DNA from: an uncultured Arachnia sp.
GTDB taxonomy: Bacteria; Actinomycetota; Actinomycetes; Propionibacteriales; Propionibacteriaceae
NCBI GenBank assembly: GCA_947499145.1
Contig: CANMNB010000013.1
Location: 1-64,000, forward strand
Length of the DNA stretch: 64,000 bases
Reading direction: 5' to 3'
Shown in pieces: positions 8,222 to 16,865 of the stretch. A model generated the notes under the pieces. It made no database searches. It saw only the letters and a list, made by a program, of their open reading frames with translations, and was not told the origin of the DNA. Made by a program: the position numbers and the translations under genes. Position 1 is the first letter of the stretch, and each line of letters opens with the position of its first letter.

Positions 8222-8881
8222 TCAGGCTCGGGTCAGGCGCAGGTATTCCTTGTCGCCCAGCTTCTCGAGCCGGCGCCACAGCACGCTGCCGGGCACCGCT
8301 TGGGTGACGTGTTCGTGCGCCGCCGCCAGTTGGCGGGTGCGGTCCACCGTGATGACGATCGGGAGTTCGTCCGGGCCGAGTCCGACGAAAGACGCTCCGA
8401 ACTCCTCGTTCAAGGCGTCGGCCACGGCGTGGGGCAGCCCCCACTCGAGGACCGGTAGGCCTCGTTCCGCGGCGACGGCCAACGCTGCGCGGCTGGCGGC
8501 CTCGTGGTCCGGGTGCCCTGTGACCCCGCCCTCGGGCGCGAAGACCAGCAACCCGTCCGGTCGGGTCGCTTCGACGGCGAGCCGCACGTCGCGCTCCAGG
8601 TCGGCTGCCCGGTCCACCAGGCCGCCGTCGGGATGGGCGAGCAGCGACGTCGTGGCGCAGCCCAATTGCTGGGCGGCCGTCTCGAGTTCCAGCGCGCGGA
8701 GGTGGGCAAGATCCTGCCCTGCCCCGAGGGTCGAGGCCTCACCAGCTGTCAGGCAGAGGACATCGACGTGCGCGCCGTCGTCCACGAGTCGGCTGATCAC
8801 CGCTCCGAGTCCGAACGACTCGTCGTCCGGGTGGGCGACGACGACGAGCACGTGTCTCCAGGTCGGCAGCTGGTGTTCCAT
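8222..8881 (-). CDS. PIG-L family N-deacetylase
   Basis: 219 residues, full length for LmbE/PIG-L zinc hydrolases, which remove acetyl groups from GlcNAc-type substrates. Zinc motif AHPDDESFGLG at residues ~16-26 and GHPDHEAASRAAL further on. Smaller than mycothiol MshB/Mca enzymes, so I leave the substrate open. A sharp palindrome (8893-8908) lies 12 bp before the start codon. Confidence 0.85.
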   Translation of the reverse strand: MEHQLPTWRHVLVVVAHPDDESFGLGAVISRLVDDGAHVDVLCLTAGEASTLGAGQDLAHLRALELETAAQQLGCATTSLLAHPDGGLVDRAADLERDVRLAVEATRPDGLLVFAPEGGVTGHPDHEAASRAALAVAAERGLPVLEWGLPHAVADALNEEFGASFVGLGPDELPIVITVDRTRQLAAAHEHVTQAVPGSVLWRRLEKLGDKEYLRLTRA

Positions 8882-8892
8882 GATGCCTCATC

Positions 8893-8908
8893 ATACCCCA
8901 GGGGGTAT
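8893..8908. promoter_or_regulatory. ATACCCC/GGGGTAT palindrome, CsoR-like operator
   Basis: ATACCCC (8893-8899) and GGGGTAT (8902-8908) are perfect 7-bp inverted repeats, two bases apart, in the 105-bp gap between the divergent PIG-L and DUF421 genes. The G-tract flanked by TA resembles operators of CsoR/RcnR/CstR family repressors. No such repressor gene is in the window. Confidence 0.45.
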
Positions 8909-8986
8909 ATAGCAGCTACTCGACTCATCCCACAGCAGGCCGACGCCGCTGCAACGTGCCCCACATCCCGGTGCGACGATGACCCC

Positions 8987-9523
8987 ATGGAGTTCGCGAC
9001 GCAGCTGTGGCAGGAAATCGGCATCAACTGGGCGCAGGCGGTCGGGGTACTCATCGCCGCGTGCGTCCTCTACCTGAGCTTCACCACGATCCTGAGGGTC
9101 TGGGGCCAGCGCCTTTTCGCCAACCGATCGGGGACCGGGCTCGCCGTGGTGCTCGTCCTGGGCGCCATCGTCGGCCGGTCCATGCTGGGACCGGACGTCA
9201 CGCTGTCGGCCGGGCTGCTCTGTCTCCTGGCGCTGGTCGCCCTGGAGGGCTTCTTCGGTTCCGGGCGGCGGGCCGGGTTGATCGGGCACCGGCGCCCTGT
9301 CGTCCTCTACGCGGACGGGGAGCTGGACCGCCGGGAACTGAGACGTTTCCACCTCGACGAGCGGCTGGTGTGGGCGCGGCTGCGCAGATCGGGCATCACC
9401 CAGCTCGATGAGGTCCGGGCACTGATCCTTGAGACCGATGGCAGCCTCAGCGTCCTGCGCTCCGGCCCCCCGATGGACCCTCGACTCCTCCAGCACGTAC
9501 GGGGAGCCGAGCGACTGCTGTGA
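8987..9523 (+). CDS. DUF421 (YetF-like) membrane protein
   Basis: 178 residues from ATG 8987. Three hydrophobic segments at about 18-35, 50-65 and 72-88, then a soluble C-terminal domain (GHRRPVVLYADGELDRRELRRFHLDERLVWARLRRSGI ... EVRALILETDGSLSVL) typical of DUF421/YetF. Function unknown; the family is linked to spore or envelope traits in Bacillus. Divergent from PIG-L. Confidence 0.83.
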   Translation: MEFATQLWQEIGINWAQAVGVLIAACVLYLSFTTILRVWGQRLFANRSGTGLAVVLVLGAIVGRSMLGPDVTLSAGLLCLLALVALEGFFGSGRRAGLIGHRRPVVLYADGELDRRELRRFHLDERLVWARLRRSGITQLDEVRALILETDGSLSVLRSGPPMDPRLLQHVRGAERLL

Positions 9524-9538
9524 ACCCGGCGCTGAGTG

Positions 9539-10210
9539 TCAGCCGTCGACGTCCATGTCCCCCGCGAAGTGGCGGAACTGGCTCTTCTCCGCATGCATGG
9601 CCCACAGCCGCTCCGCCAGGACCTCGGGATCCTTGCGCTCATGTCCGGGGATGATGCCGCCCGGGATGATGAGCTGGGCGACGTGGATGCCGTCGGGAGC
9701 CAGGGCGTCGTGCATCATCTGGCCCAGCGCGGACTCGCCGGCGAAGGCGACGGACGTCCCCGCGAACTTCGCCAGCGGCCGGACGGCCGTGCCGCCGTTG
9801 ACGAGCAGGATGGTGCCGCCGCCTCGGATGCGCATGTGCTGCATCACATGGTGAATCGCCACGAGCGGGCCGTAGACGGAGAACTCGATCGCCGGTTGGA
9901 GATCCTCGACCGTGGTCTCCAGGATCGGGCGGAGGAACTCCTTGGCCGGCAGTGGGCTGTACTGCAGGACGTCGATCGGGCCCAGGTCCGCGGCGGCGTC
10001 GTCGAGGGCGGTTCGCAGCGAGTCGTGGTCCCGGACGTTGGCGACGTAGGCGCGTGCGGTGATGCCCTCCCCCTGGAGCTCCTCGGCGAGCGCCGTGACG
10101 CGCTCGCGGGTGCGGGAGATGAGGGCGACGGAGAACCCCTCCTTGGCGAAGCGCCGTGCGACGGTGGCGCCGAGCTGGGATCCCGCTCCGATGATGGCAA
10201 GCGTTGGCAT
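9539..10210 (-). CDS. Atypical short-chain dehydrogenase/reductase lacking the catalytic Tyr/Lys
   Basis: 223 residues. Rossmann start IIGAGSQLGATVARRF instead of the usual TGxxxGIG; ISRTRERV fits NADP binding. Where classical SDRs have YxxxK, this reads FAGES (in TSVAFAGESALGQMM), so both catalytic residues are absent; Ser/Asn positions are also altered (LVNGGTAV). It may bind the cofactor without classical catalysis, or use other chemistry. ATG 10210 follows GGAG. Divergent from the SNF2 gene. Confidence 0.78.
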   Translation of the reverse strand: MPTLAIIGAGSQLGATVARRFAKEGFSVALISRTRERVTALAEELQGEGITARAYVANVRDHDSLRTALDDAAADLGPIDVLQYSPLPAKEFLRPILETTVEDLQPAIEFSVYGPLVAIHHVMQHMRIRGGGTILLVNGGTAVRPLAKFAGTSVAFAGESALGQMMHDALAPDGIHVAQLIIPGGIIPGHERKDPEVLAERLWAMHAEKSQFRHFAGDMDVDG

Positions 10211-10289
10211 CTCTACTCTCCTCGTTGGTGACAGGCTGGTCCTTCGAGCCTATTGCGGTCCCACTCGGCGGGTGCGCGAACCCCGCGAT

Positions 10290-10331
10290 TGACACTGTCA
10301 CTTCTGTGCTGGTCATCCATCACATATGTGA
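10290..10331. promoter_or_regulatory. Two palindromes in the SDR/SNF2 divergent promoter
   Basis: TGACACTGTCA (10290-10300) and TCACATATGTGA (10320-10331) are perfect palindromes 30 bp apart centre to centre, in the 183-bp gap between divergent genes. The first overlaps a TTGACA (10289-10294). They resemble TetR- or CRP-type sites. No regulator gene is adjacent. Confidence 0.4.
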
Positions 10332-10393
10332 CAGCCACCCGGTCGGACCCACGCTCGCCACGCTGTCCGCTGGCCGCGGTAACCTCGACGACT

Positions 10394-13300
10394 ATGGATT
10401 CCGGCACCGCTGAGTGGATCCGGGAACTCCCGGAGGAGGAACTGAAGCGCCGCTTCGGTGCCCCCACCTTCTTCCGGGCGAAAAACTACCACGACGCCGG
10501 CCACGTCTCGGCGCTGGCGGAGGAGGACGGGGGTTTCCACTCCCTGGTGGCCGGAAGCGGTCACAGGGTCTACTCCGTCGAGGTGCGGATGGAACGCGAC
10601 GGGAGCCTGCAGTCCTGGTGCTCGTGCCCGGTGGGATGGGCCTGCAAGCACGTCGTCGCCACCCTGCTGGCCGCGCGACAGGAGACCATCGGCGCCGGAG
10701 AGCCCGCCGGGTGGGAACAGGAACTGTCCCGGCTCGTGGCCACTTCCAGCCAGCCCGACGAGGGCAAGGCCCTGGCGCTGGAGTTCTCCGTCGCGATGTC
10801 CGGTGGGCGTCCATCCGCCGTGCACGTCCGCCCGCTGCGTGAGGGATCGAGGACTCCCTGGGTCCGGCAGGACGCGAGCTGGATGGACCTGCTGCAGTCG
10901 TGGCGATCCACCGAACTGAACCCGGTGCATCGATCCCTGCTCACCCAGCTCTACCGGCTCGGGTCCGGCCCCCAGTACACGTACGGCAACTCGTCGACGG
11001 TGGACCTCGCCGACCTCGGGGCACTGGCTTGGCCACTCCTGAGGAGGGTGGCCGACGGAGGGGTCGAGTTCATCCCGGGCGAGGGCCTGCGCTCCGTAGC
11101 GCTGGCGGACGGGACCGCGTCGGTCGGATTGGACCTCACCCGCTCGGACGACGGCGGACTGCGCGCGTGCGCCCGCGCCAACGTGGTCGAGACCGGCCCG
11201 GGGGCCACCACCTTCCTGGTCGGCACGCCCGCGCACGGCCTGGCTCACCTGCGGGCGGGTGAGCTCACGTTGTGGGGTTTGGTGACCCCGCCGGCCGACG
11301 GGCTTGATCGGCTGATGGCCGAGCAGCGCACCATCGACATCCCGCCCGAGGACGTCAACCGCTTCCTGACTCTCTACCACCGGGCCCTCGTGAGGGCGGG
11401 GGGTGTGACGTCCTCCGACGGCTCGGTGACGCCACCCGACCTGAGCCCGCCCCGGCTCCACCTGCGATTGACGCACCTCCCCGGACACATCACCCGCGTC
11501 GAGTGGGGGTTCGCCTACCCGTCCCCGGTCGCGGGCGGCGAGCCGTCGATCCTGCCGCTGCGTCCCGAGCCGGGCGGACCCCCGCGCGAGGCCAGGGTGG
11601 AGTCGCGGTTGCTCGCCTCGGCGCTCCCGGCCGTGGCCCGACACCGGGAGCTGACTCGCCCCGGGCGCATCCCGATGGCCTCGCCGGCTGAACTTCGCGG
11701 GATGGCCATCGCCGACTTCATGACCGAGACCCTTCCCGCCCTGCGTCGGATCGGCGTCATCGTGGAGGAGGACGGGAGTCCCGCCGATTACGCGGAGGCG
11801 GACGAGGCGCCCGTCATCCACGTGGCCTCCGAGGACGGCGACGACCACGACTGGTTCAACCTGCACGTGACGGTCACCGTCGACGGACAGGACGTGCCCT
11901 TCGACCAGCTGTTCTCGGCCCTGGCCGCCGGAGACGACGCGCTGCTGCTCGATTCGGGTACCTGGTTCAGCCTCGACCTGCCGGAGCTGCACGCCCTCAG
12001 GAGGCTCATCGAGGAGGCGCGCGAGCTCAGCGAGGACTCCGCCCCCGGCGAGCTGCGCATCAGCCCGTTCCAGGCGGCCCTCTGGGAGGACCTCGTCGAG
12101 CTCGGCGTCGTCGCACGGCAGAGCCAGCGATGGCGGGAGTCCGTCACGGGACTGCTGCCCAGTGCCGACCGACTGGAGGTGCAGCCCCCCTCCGGGCTTC
12201 GGGCGTCGCTCCGGCACTACCAGCTCGAGGGATACCGCTGGCTGGCATCCCTTTGGGACGCCGGCCTGGGCGGTGTCCTGGCCGACGACATGGGCCTGGG
12301 CAAAACGCTGCAGACGCTGGCTCTCCTCGAGCGCGCCCGGGAGGCTGGCCAACTGGACGGTAGGCCCGTCCTGGTGGTGGCGCCCGCCAGCGTCGTCGGG
12401 ACGTGGATCGACGAGGCCGCCCGCTTCGCCCCCGGACTGAAGGTGGCCGCGATCACCTCGACGTCGAGAAAACAGGGCGAAGAGCTGGCCGCACGCATCG
12501 AGGGCGCCCACGTCGTCATCACCTCCTACACCCTCCTGCGCCTGGAGGACGCCGCCTACCGCGACGTCCCCTGGAGCGCCCTGGTGCTGGACGAGGCGCA
12601 GTTCGTGAAGAACCACCGTTCGCGCACCTACCAGGCGGCCCGCCGGCTGGGCGCCCCGTTCACCCTGGCGATCACGGGCACCCCGCTGGAGAACTCGCTG
12701 ATGGACCTGTGGGCGATGCTGTCGCTCGCCGCCCCCGGCCTCTTCCCCCGACCGGACCATTTCATCGAGCGGTACCGCAAGCCCATCGAGATGGAGCGTG
12801 ATCGCGAAGCGCTGGAACGGCTTCGGCGCCGAATCCGTCCCTTCGTGTTGCGCCGCACCAAACGGGAGGTCGTGCGCGAGCTGCCCGAGAAGACCGAGCA
12901 GGTCCAGCGCGTGGACCTCACCCCCGCGCACCGCAAGGTCTACGACAAGCAACTGCAGCGGGAGAGGCAGCGTGTCCTCGGCATGCTGGATGACCTGGAC
13001 TCCAACCGCATCGCCATCTTCCGTGCGCTGACCATGCTGCGCCAGCTGGCCCTGGACCCGGTGCTGGTGGATGAGAAGCACGCCACGTCGACGCCCTCGG
13101 CGAAGGTCGCGGCCCTCGTCGAACAGGTGGGCGAGCTGGCCGCCGAGGGCCACCGGGCGCTGGTGTTCAGCAGCTTCACCGGCTACCTGAAGCTGGTGCG
13201 CGACGCCCTCACGGCCGAGGGGATCGGACACGTCTACCTGGACGGCCGCACGCGCGACCGTCCCGCCCGGATCCGGCAGTTCCGGGAGGGTGAGGACCCG

Positions 13301-13603
13301 GTGTTCCTCATCTCGCTCAAGGCAGGCGGCTTCGGGCTCACGCTGACGGAGGCGGACTACGTGTTCGTCCTGGACCCGTGGTGGAACCCGGCGGCGGAGA
13401 ACCAGGCGATCGACCGGACGCACCGCATTGGGCAGACCAGGTCGGTCAACGTCTACAAGATGGTCTCCGTGGACACCATCGAGGAGAAGGTGGTGGCGCT
13501 GCAGGAACGCAAGCGGGACCTCTTCACCTCCGTCGTCGACTCCGGGACCTTCTCATCCGGCGCGATCTCGGCCGACGACATCCGCCGTCTCTTCGAGGAC
13601 TAG
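10394..13603 (+). CDS. SWIM zinc-finger SNF2-family helicase
   Basis: 1069 residues from ATG 10394. SWIM zinc motif at 76-86 (CSC ... CKH), a long middle region, then a SNF2 ATPase from ~600: Walker A DDMGLGKT (~629-636), motif II LDEAQ (~733, DEAQ rather than DEAH), motif III TGTPLENSLMDLW; helicase C half with LVFSSFTGYL, LISLKAGGFGLTL and DRTHRIGQ. Double-stranded DNA translocase, probably in DNA repair or remodelling; bacterial members are poorly studied. No clear ribosome site, so the start is less certain. Its last 51 bp overlap the convergent kinase gene. Confidence 0.9.
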   Translation: MDSGTAEWIRELPEEELKRRFGAPTFFRAKNYHDAGHVSALAEEDGGFHSLVAGSGHRVYSVEVRMERDGSLQSWCSCPVGWACKHVVATLLAARQETIGAGEPAGWEQELSRLVATSSQPDEGKALALEFSVAMSGGRPSAVHVRPLREGSRTPWVRQDASWMDLLQSWRSTELNPVHRSLLTQLYRLGSGPQYTYGNSSTVDLADLGALAWPLLRRVADGGVEFIPGEGLRSVALADGTASVGLDLTRSDDGGLRACARANVVETGPGATTFLVGTPAHGLAHLRAGELTLWGLVTPPADGLDRLMAEQRTIDIPPEDVNRFLTLYHRALVRAGGVTSSDGSVTPPDLSPPRLHLRLTHLPGHITRVEWGFAYPSPVAGGEPSILPLRPEPGGPPREARVESRLLASALPAVARHRELTRPGRIPMASPAELRGMAIADFMTETLPALRRIGVIVEEDGSPADYAEADEAPVIHVASEDGDDHDWFNLHVTVTVDGQDVPFDQLFSALAAGDDALLLDSGTWFSLDLPELHALRRLIEEARELSEDSAPGELRISPFQAALWEDLVELGVVARQSQRWRESVTGLLPSADRLEVQPPSGLRASLRHYQLEGYRWLASLWDAGLGGVLADDMGLGKTLQTLALLERAREAGQLDGRPVLVVAPASVVGTWIDEAARFAPGLKVAAITSTSRKQGEELAARIEGAHVVITSYTLLRLEDAAYRDVPWSALVLDEAQFVKNHRSRTYQAARRLGAPFTLAITGTPLENSLMDLWAMLSLAAPGLFPRPDHFIERYRKPIEMERDREALERLRRRIRPFVLRRTKREVVRELPEKTEQVQRVDLTPAHRKVYDKQLQRERQRVLGMLDDLDSNRIAIFRALTMLRQLALDPVLVDEKHATSTPSAKVAALVEQVGELAAEGHRALVFSSFTGYLKLVRDALTAEGIGHVYLDGRTRDRPARIRQFREGEDPVFLISLKAGGFGLTLTEADYVFVLDPWWNPAAENQAIDRTHRIGQTRSVNVYKMVSVDTIEEKVVALQERKRDLFTSVVDSGTFSSGAISADDIRRLFED

Positions 13604-14911
13604 CTGCGTCCGCAGGCCGCCGAGCTCTGACTCCCCCAGCACGACGTCGCCGCCATGGTCGCGGGCGATCTCACGCGCGATCGCCAATCCCAGCCCGCTC
13701 CCGCCGGCCTCACGCTCGCGCGCCTCCTCGAGCCGGACGAACCGCTCGAAGACGCGCTCCCGGTCCGCCACCGGTATCCCCGCGCCGTCGTCCTCGACCG
13801 ACACGGCACCCGGGGCGACGCTGACCCGCACCCGACTGCGGGCGTGGCGGACGGCGTTGTCGACGAGGTTCCGCACCACCCTCCGAACCGCCGCCGCGTC
13901 GACGACGGCGCTGCCGGCCCCGGCGACGTCGACCGGGACGCGCGGACGCACGCCAGCCACCACCTCGTCGACGAGGCCCCGCAGGTCCGTCTCCCCCCGT
14001 CGGGCCGGGGTGGAGCCCAGGCGGGCCAGGAGCAGGAGGTCGTCCACGAGGGCCTGCATCCGCAACACCTCGGGTTCCAGGTCGCCTGCCAGCTCAGCAG
14101 TCGGGAATGCCTCGGGATGGGACCTCGCCACCTCGACGCTGGCCCGTAACGCGGACAGGGGCGAACGCAGCTCGTGGGCAGCGTCCTCCACGAACGTCCG
14201 CTGCCGCGCCGCCGCGTGCTCGAGCCGGTCGAGCATCTCGTTCAGCGTGCGGGCCAGCGCGGCGAGCTCGTCATCGGCGTCGGGGACCGGAAGGGATCCC
14301 GGACCACCCTCGCGTGCCACCCGTGCGGCCGCGCCGCGCAATTCCTCGACCGGACGCAGCGCACGGCCGAGGGCCAGCCAGACGACACCGGCGAGCAGGA
14401 GCGTGAGCGTCGGGACGACGCCGACGAGCGACACCCGCAGCGCCCGCAGCACCCCCTCGACGTCGCGCAACGGCAGCGCCACCACCACCGTGACGGGCTC
14501 GCCCCGCCAGGTCGCCGGCGCCGCCGAGACCCGGGCACGCTCGTCGTACGCGGTCTCGAGTGTTGCCTCCGACCGGGACAGCACCTCCTGCAGGTTGTCA
14601 CCCGTCACCACCGGCAGCGTGCGGCTGGCCGACGCCGAGCTGGCCACCACCTGACCGGACTCGTCGAGCACCTGCGCCACCTCCCCCGCCTGGGTGACGG
14701 GCAGGGGCTCCGGGAGGCGGTCCTCCACTGCCAGCGCCGAGATCGTCAGGACGCGAGCGGAGGCGGCCCGGTCGAGCTCCGCCACCCGACTGGCGGAGAC
14801 GACGGCGCTGAGTGCCACTGCTCCGATCGACAGCCCCACGGCGAGCAGTCCGGCGGTCACCAGGGTCAGCCGCAGCCGCAGCGACAGCCCGCCCCACCGG
14901 CCGCCGTTCAC
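13553..14911 (-). CDS. Sensor histidine kinase with external sensor domain
   Basis: 452 residues, GTG start overlapping the regulator stop by 4 bp. Membrane segments ~13-40 and ~160-182 enclose a ~120-residue external domain; HAMP 183-237; phospho-acceptor His246 in DAAHELRSPL; N box NLVDNAVRH, G1 VEDDGAGI, G2 GGSGLGLAI. Near the divergent ABC operon, so it probably senses an envelope stress or compound that the exporter relieves. The C-terminus is read antisense to the end of the SNF2 gene (13553-13603). Confidence 0.92.
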   Translation of the reverse strand: MNGGRWGGLSLRLRLTLVTAGLLAVGLSIGAVALSAVVSASRVAELDRAASARVLTISALAVEDRLPEPLPVTQAGEVAQVLDESGQVVASSASASRTLPVVTGDNLQEVLSRSEATLETAYDERARVSAAPATWRGEPVTVVVALPLRDVEGVLRALRVSLVGVVPTLTLLLAGVVWLALGRALRPVEELRGAAARVAREGGPGSLPVPDADDELAALARTLNEMLDRLEHAAARQRTFVEDAAHELRSPLSALRASVEVARSHPEAFPTAELAGDLEPEVLRMQALVDDLLLLARLGSTPARRGETDLRGLVDEVVAGVRPRVPVDVAGAGSAVVDAAAVRRVVRNLVDNAVRHARSRVRVSVAPGAVSVEDDGAGIPVADRERVFERFVRLEEAREREAGGSGLGLAIAREIARDHGGDVVLGESELGGLRTQLVLEETADVVGRDRAG

Positions 14912-15561
14912 CCGACCACCCGGTACCCCGCACCACGGACGGTGACGATGGCGTCGCGACCGAGTTTGCGGCGCAGGTAGCCCACGTAGACCTCGACCAC
15001 GTTGAGGTCCTCCCCGGAGCCCTCCCAGACGTGGTCGCGGAGCTCCACCTTGCCGACGACCCGGTCGGGGTGTCGCATGAGGTACTCCAGCAGCGCCACC
15101 TCGCGGGTGGTGAGCTCCACCGGCTCGTCGTCGCGCGTGACCGATCGGGTGGAGGGGTCGAGCGTGAGGGATCCCACCGCGAGCACCGCGGGCCGGGCCC
15201 CCGACGGGCGCCTCACGAGAGCCCGGAGCCGGGCCACCAGGACGACGAACGAGAACGGCTTGGTGAGGTAGTCGTCGGCGCCGAGGTCGAGGGCGTCGGC
15301 GACGTCGTACTCGCCGTCCTTGGCGCTCAGCATGAGGATGGGGGTCCAGACGCCGCGTTCCCGGAGCGCTGCCGCGACGTCGTAGCCGTTGCGCCGGGGC
15401 AGCATGATGTCGAGCACGATGGCGTCGTAGTCGCCGTGCGTCGCCAGCGACAGCCCGGTGTCTCCGTCATGGGCGACGTCCACGGCGAACCCCTCGGCGG
15501 CCAGGCCGCGTTGGAGGGTGCGCGTGAGGGTGCGCTCGTCGTCGACCACCAGTACGCGCAC
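14908..15561 (-). CDS. OmpR-family response regulator (MprA/TcrA-like)
   Basis: 217 residues. Receiver: VVDDERTL, phospho-Asp in AIVLDIMLPRRNG, Ser in MLSAKD, Lys in LTKPF. DNA-binding winged helix: TTREVALLEYLMRHPDRVVGK and VEVYVGYLRRKLG, ending RGAGYRVVG. First gene of a leftward pair with its kinase. An 11-bp direct repeat in the 83-bp gap to the ABC operon is the obvious binding site. Confidence 0.93.
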   Translation of the reverse strand: MRVLVVDDERTLTRTLQRGLAAEGFAVDVAHDGDTGLSLATHGDYDAIVLDIMLPRRNGYDVAAALRERGVWTPILMLSAKDGEYDVADALDLGADDYLTKPFSFVVLVARLRALVRRPSGARPAVLAVGSLTLDPSTRSVTRDDEPVELTTREVALLEYLMRHPDRVVGKVELRDHVWEGSGEDLNVVEVYVGYLRRKLGRDAIVTVRGAGYRVVG

Positions 15562-15603
15562 GCCTCCATCATGCCAGCGGGCCCCTCCCGGTGGCCGGGT
15601 CCG

Positions 15604-15637
15604 CTCTCAGCGTCCTCTCAGCGACGTGCGCCTACCG
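15604..15637 (+). promoter_or_regulatory. 11-bp tandem direct repeat and -10 box before the ABC operon
   Basis: CTCTCAGCGTC (15604-15614) is followed directly by CTCTCAGCGAC (15615-15625): 9 of 11 bases repeat at one helical turn, the classic layout for an OmpR-family dimer. It occupies the -35 position of a TACCGT -10 box (15632-15637). The ATG (15645) is ~7 nt beyond that box, so the mRNA is probably leaderless. Suggests activation by the 14908 regulator. Confidence 0.6.
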
Positions 15638-15644
15638 TGGACCC

Positions 15645-16865
15645 ATGACCGAGTCACAGGCTGACCGCCGTTCCCTGCTCCGCTCCCCCTGGGCGGCCCC
15701 GATCGCCGTCGTGGGCGCCGTCGCCGTCTCGCTGGTCGCCCAGCCCCTTCTGGCGGCGGGCGAGTCGAACGACCTGCCCGACATCGGCGCCCAGGAGCTC
15801 GTGAGCCGGGTCCTCGAGGCCGAGCCGCAGGCGATGTCCGGCACCGTCGTGCACACCGCCCGCCTGGGGCTGCCGGACCTGCTGTTCACCGAGGCGCAGG
15901 GCGCCGACCCGATGTCCCTGCTCGGCGGCAGCTCCACCCTGCGGGTGTGGACCGACGGCGAGGAGCGCTCGCGCGTCGCGCTGCTGGGCACGATGTCCGA
16001 GTACTCCGTGGTCGCGGACGGCCCGGAGGTCTGGACCTACTCCAGTTCGGACGACGAGGCTGTCCACTACACCGTGAGCGACGCGGACCGGGCACGGCTC
16101 GAGGCCATGGGCGAGGAGGCACGGGCCGAGGCGCTGGAGCGCCAGGGCGAGTTGCCCACCCCGCAGGAGGCGGCCGCCGAGGCGCTGGCGAAGGTGGAGG
16201 AGTCGTCGTCCGTGGCGGTCGACGCCCAGATCACCGTCGCAGGCCGTGACGTCTACCAGTTGGTCGTGAGCCCGGATACCGACGGCACCCTGGTGGAGCG
16301 CGTCGTCGTCGCCGTCGACGGCGAGACCATGATCCCGTTGCGCGTCCAGACCTGGAGCACGCAGGACGAGTCGGCGCCGGCCGTCGAGGTGTCCTTCACC
16401 GACGTGTCCTTCGGGATGCCGAACGAGTCGGTCTTCGACTTCACCCCGCCCGCCGGCGCCACGCAGCGTGACGTCGTCGTGCCCCTGCCCGCCGAGGACG
16501 GCACCATGCCCCAGCACGAGGGCGAGGACCACGAGAAGGCCACCGTGACCGGTGAGGGATGGGAGAGCGTCGTCACCCTCGAGGGCGTCGACGTCGCCTC
16601 GCTCCTGGCCTCCGATCCCGGCTCCGTGGGCGGCATGCCCGACCGGTTCACCGGCTCGGAGGAGGCCCAGGACCTGATCGAGGAGTTCACGCCGGACCAC
16701 TCCGACGGGATGGGCCTCGACGGCGCGGCGCTCTACGAGCAGCTGACCACGGAGGTGCCCGAGGGTCGTCTGCTCAGCTCGGCGCTGCTCAGCATCCTCG
16801 TGACCGACGACGGCCGCGTGCTCGTGGGGTCCGTGCCCGCCGAGACGCTGCGCGCGATGGCGTGA
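15645..16865 (+). CDS. Membrane-anchored RseB/LolA-like lipid-binding fold protein
   Basis: 406 residues. One N-terminal hydrophobic segment (~19-37), so a signal anchor or signal peptide. The following part (LVSRVLEAEPQAMSGTVVHTARLGLPDLL ... LRVWTDGEERSRVALLG ... EVWTYSS) is like the LolA/RseB-type domain found in actinobacterial proteins of this kind. Acidic linker at ~290-305. First gene of an operon: it overlaps the ATPase gene by 4 bp (GTGA), so it probably works with the exporter outside the membrane. Function inferred from context. Confidence 0.72.
   Translation: MTESQADRRSLLRSPWAAPIAVVGAVAVSLVAQPLLAAGESNDLPDIGAQELVSRVLEAEPQAMSGTVVHTARLGLPDLLFTEAQGADPMSLLGGSSTLRVWTDGEERSRVALLGTMSEYSVVADGPEVWTYSSSDDEAVHYTVSDADRARLEAMGEEARAEALERQGELPTPQEAAAEALAKVEESSSVAVDAQITVAGRDVYQLVVSPDTDGTLVERVVVAVDGETMIPLRVQTWSTQDESAPAVEVSFTDVSFGMPNESVFDFTPPAGATQRDVVVPLPAEDGTMPQHEGEDHEKATVTGEGWESVVTLEGVDVASLLASDPGSVGGMPDRFTGSEEAQDLIEEFTPDHSDGMGLDGAALYEQLTTEVPEGRLLSSALLSILVTDDGRVLVGSVPAETLRAMA

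Noticed and set aside
10313-13423. 1036-codon open frame on the minus strand
   Set aside because: Shadow of the SNF2 gene; no family resemblance and no ribosome site.
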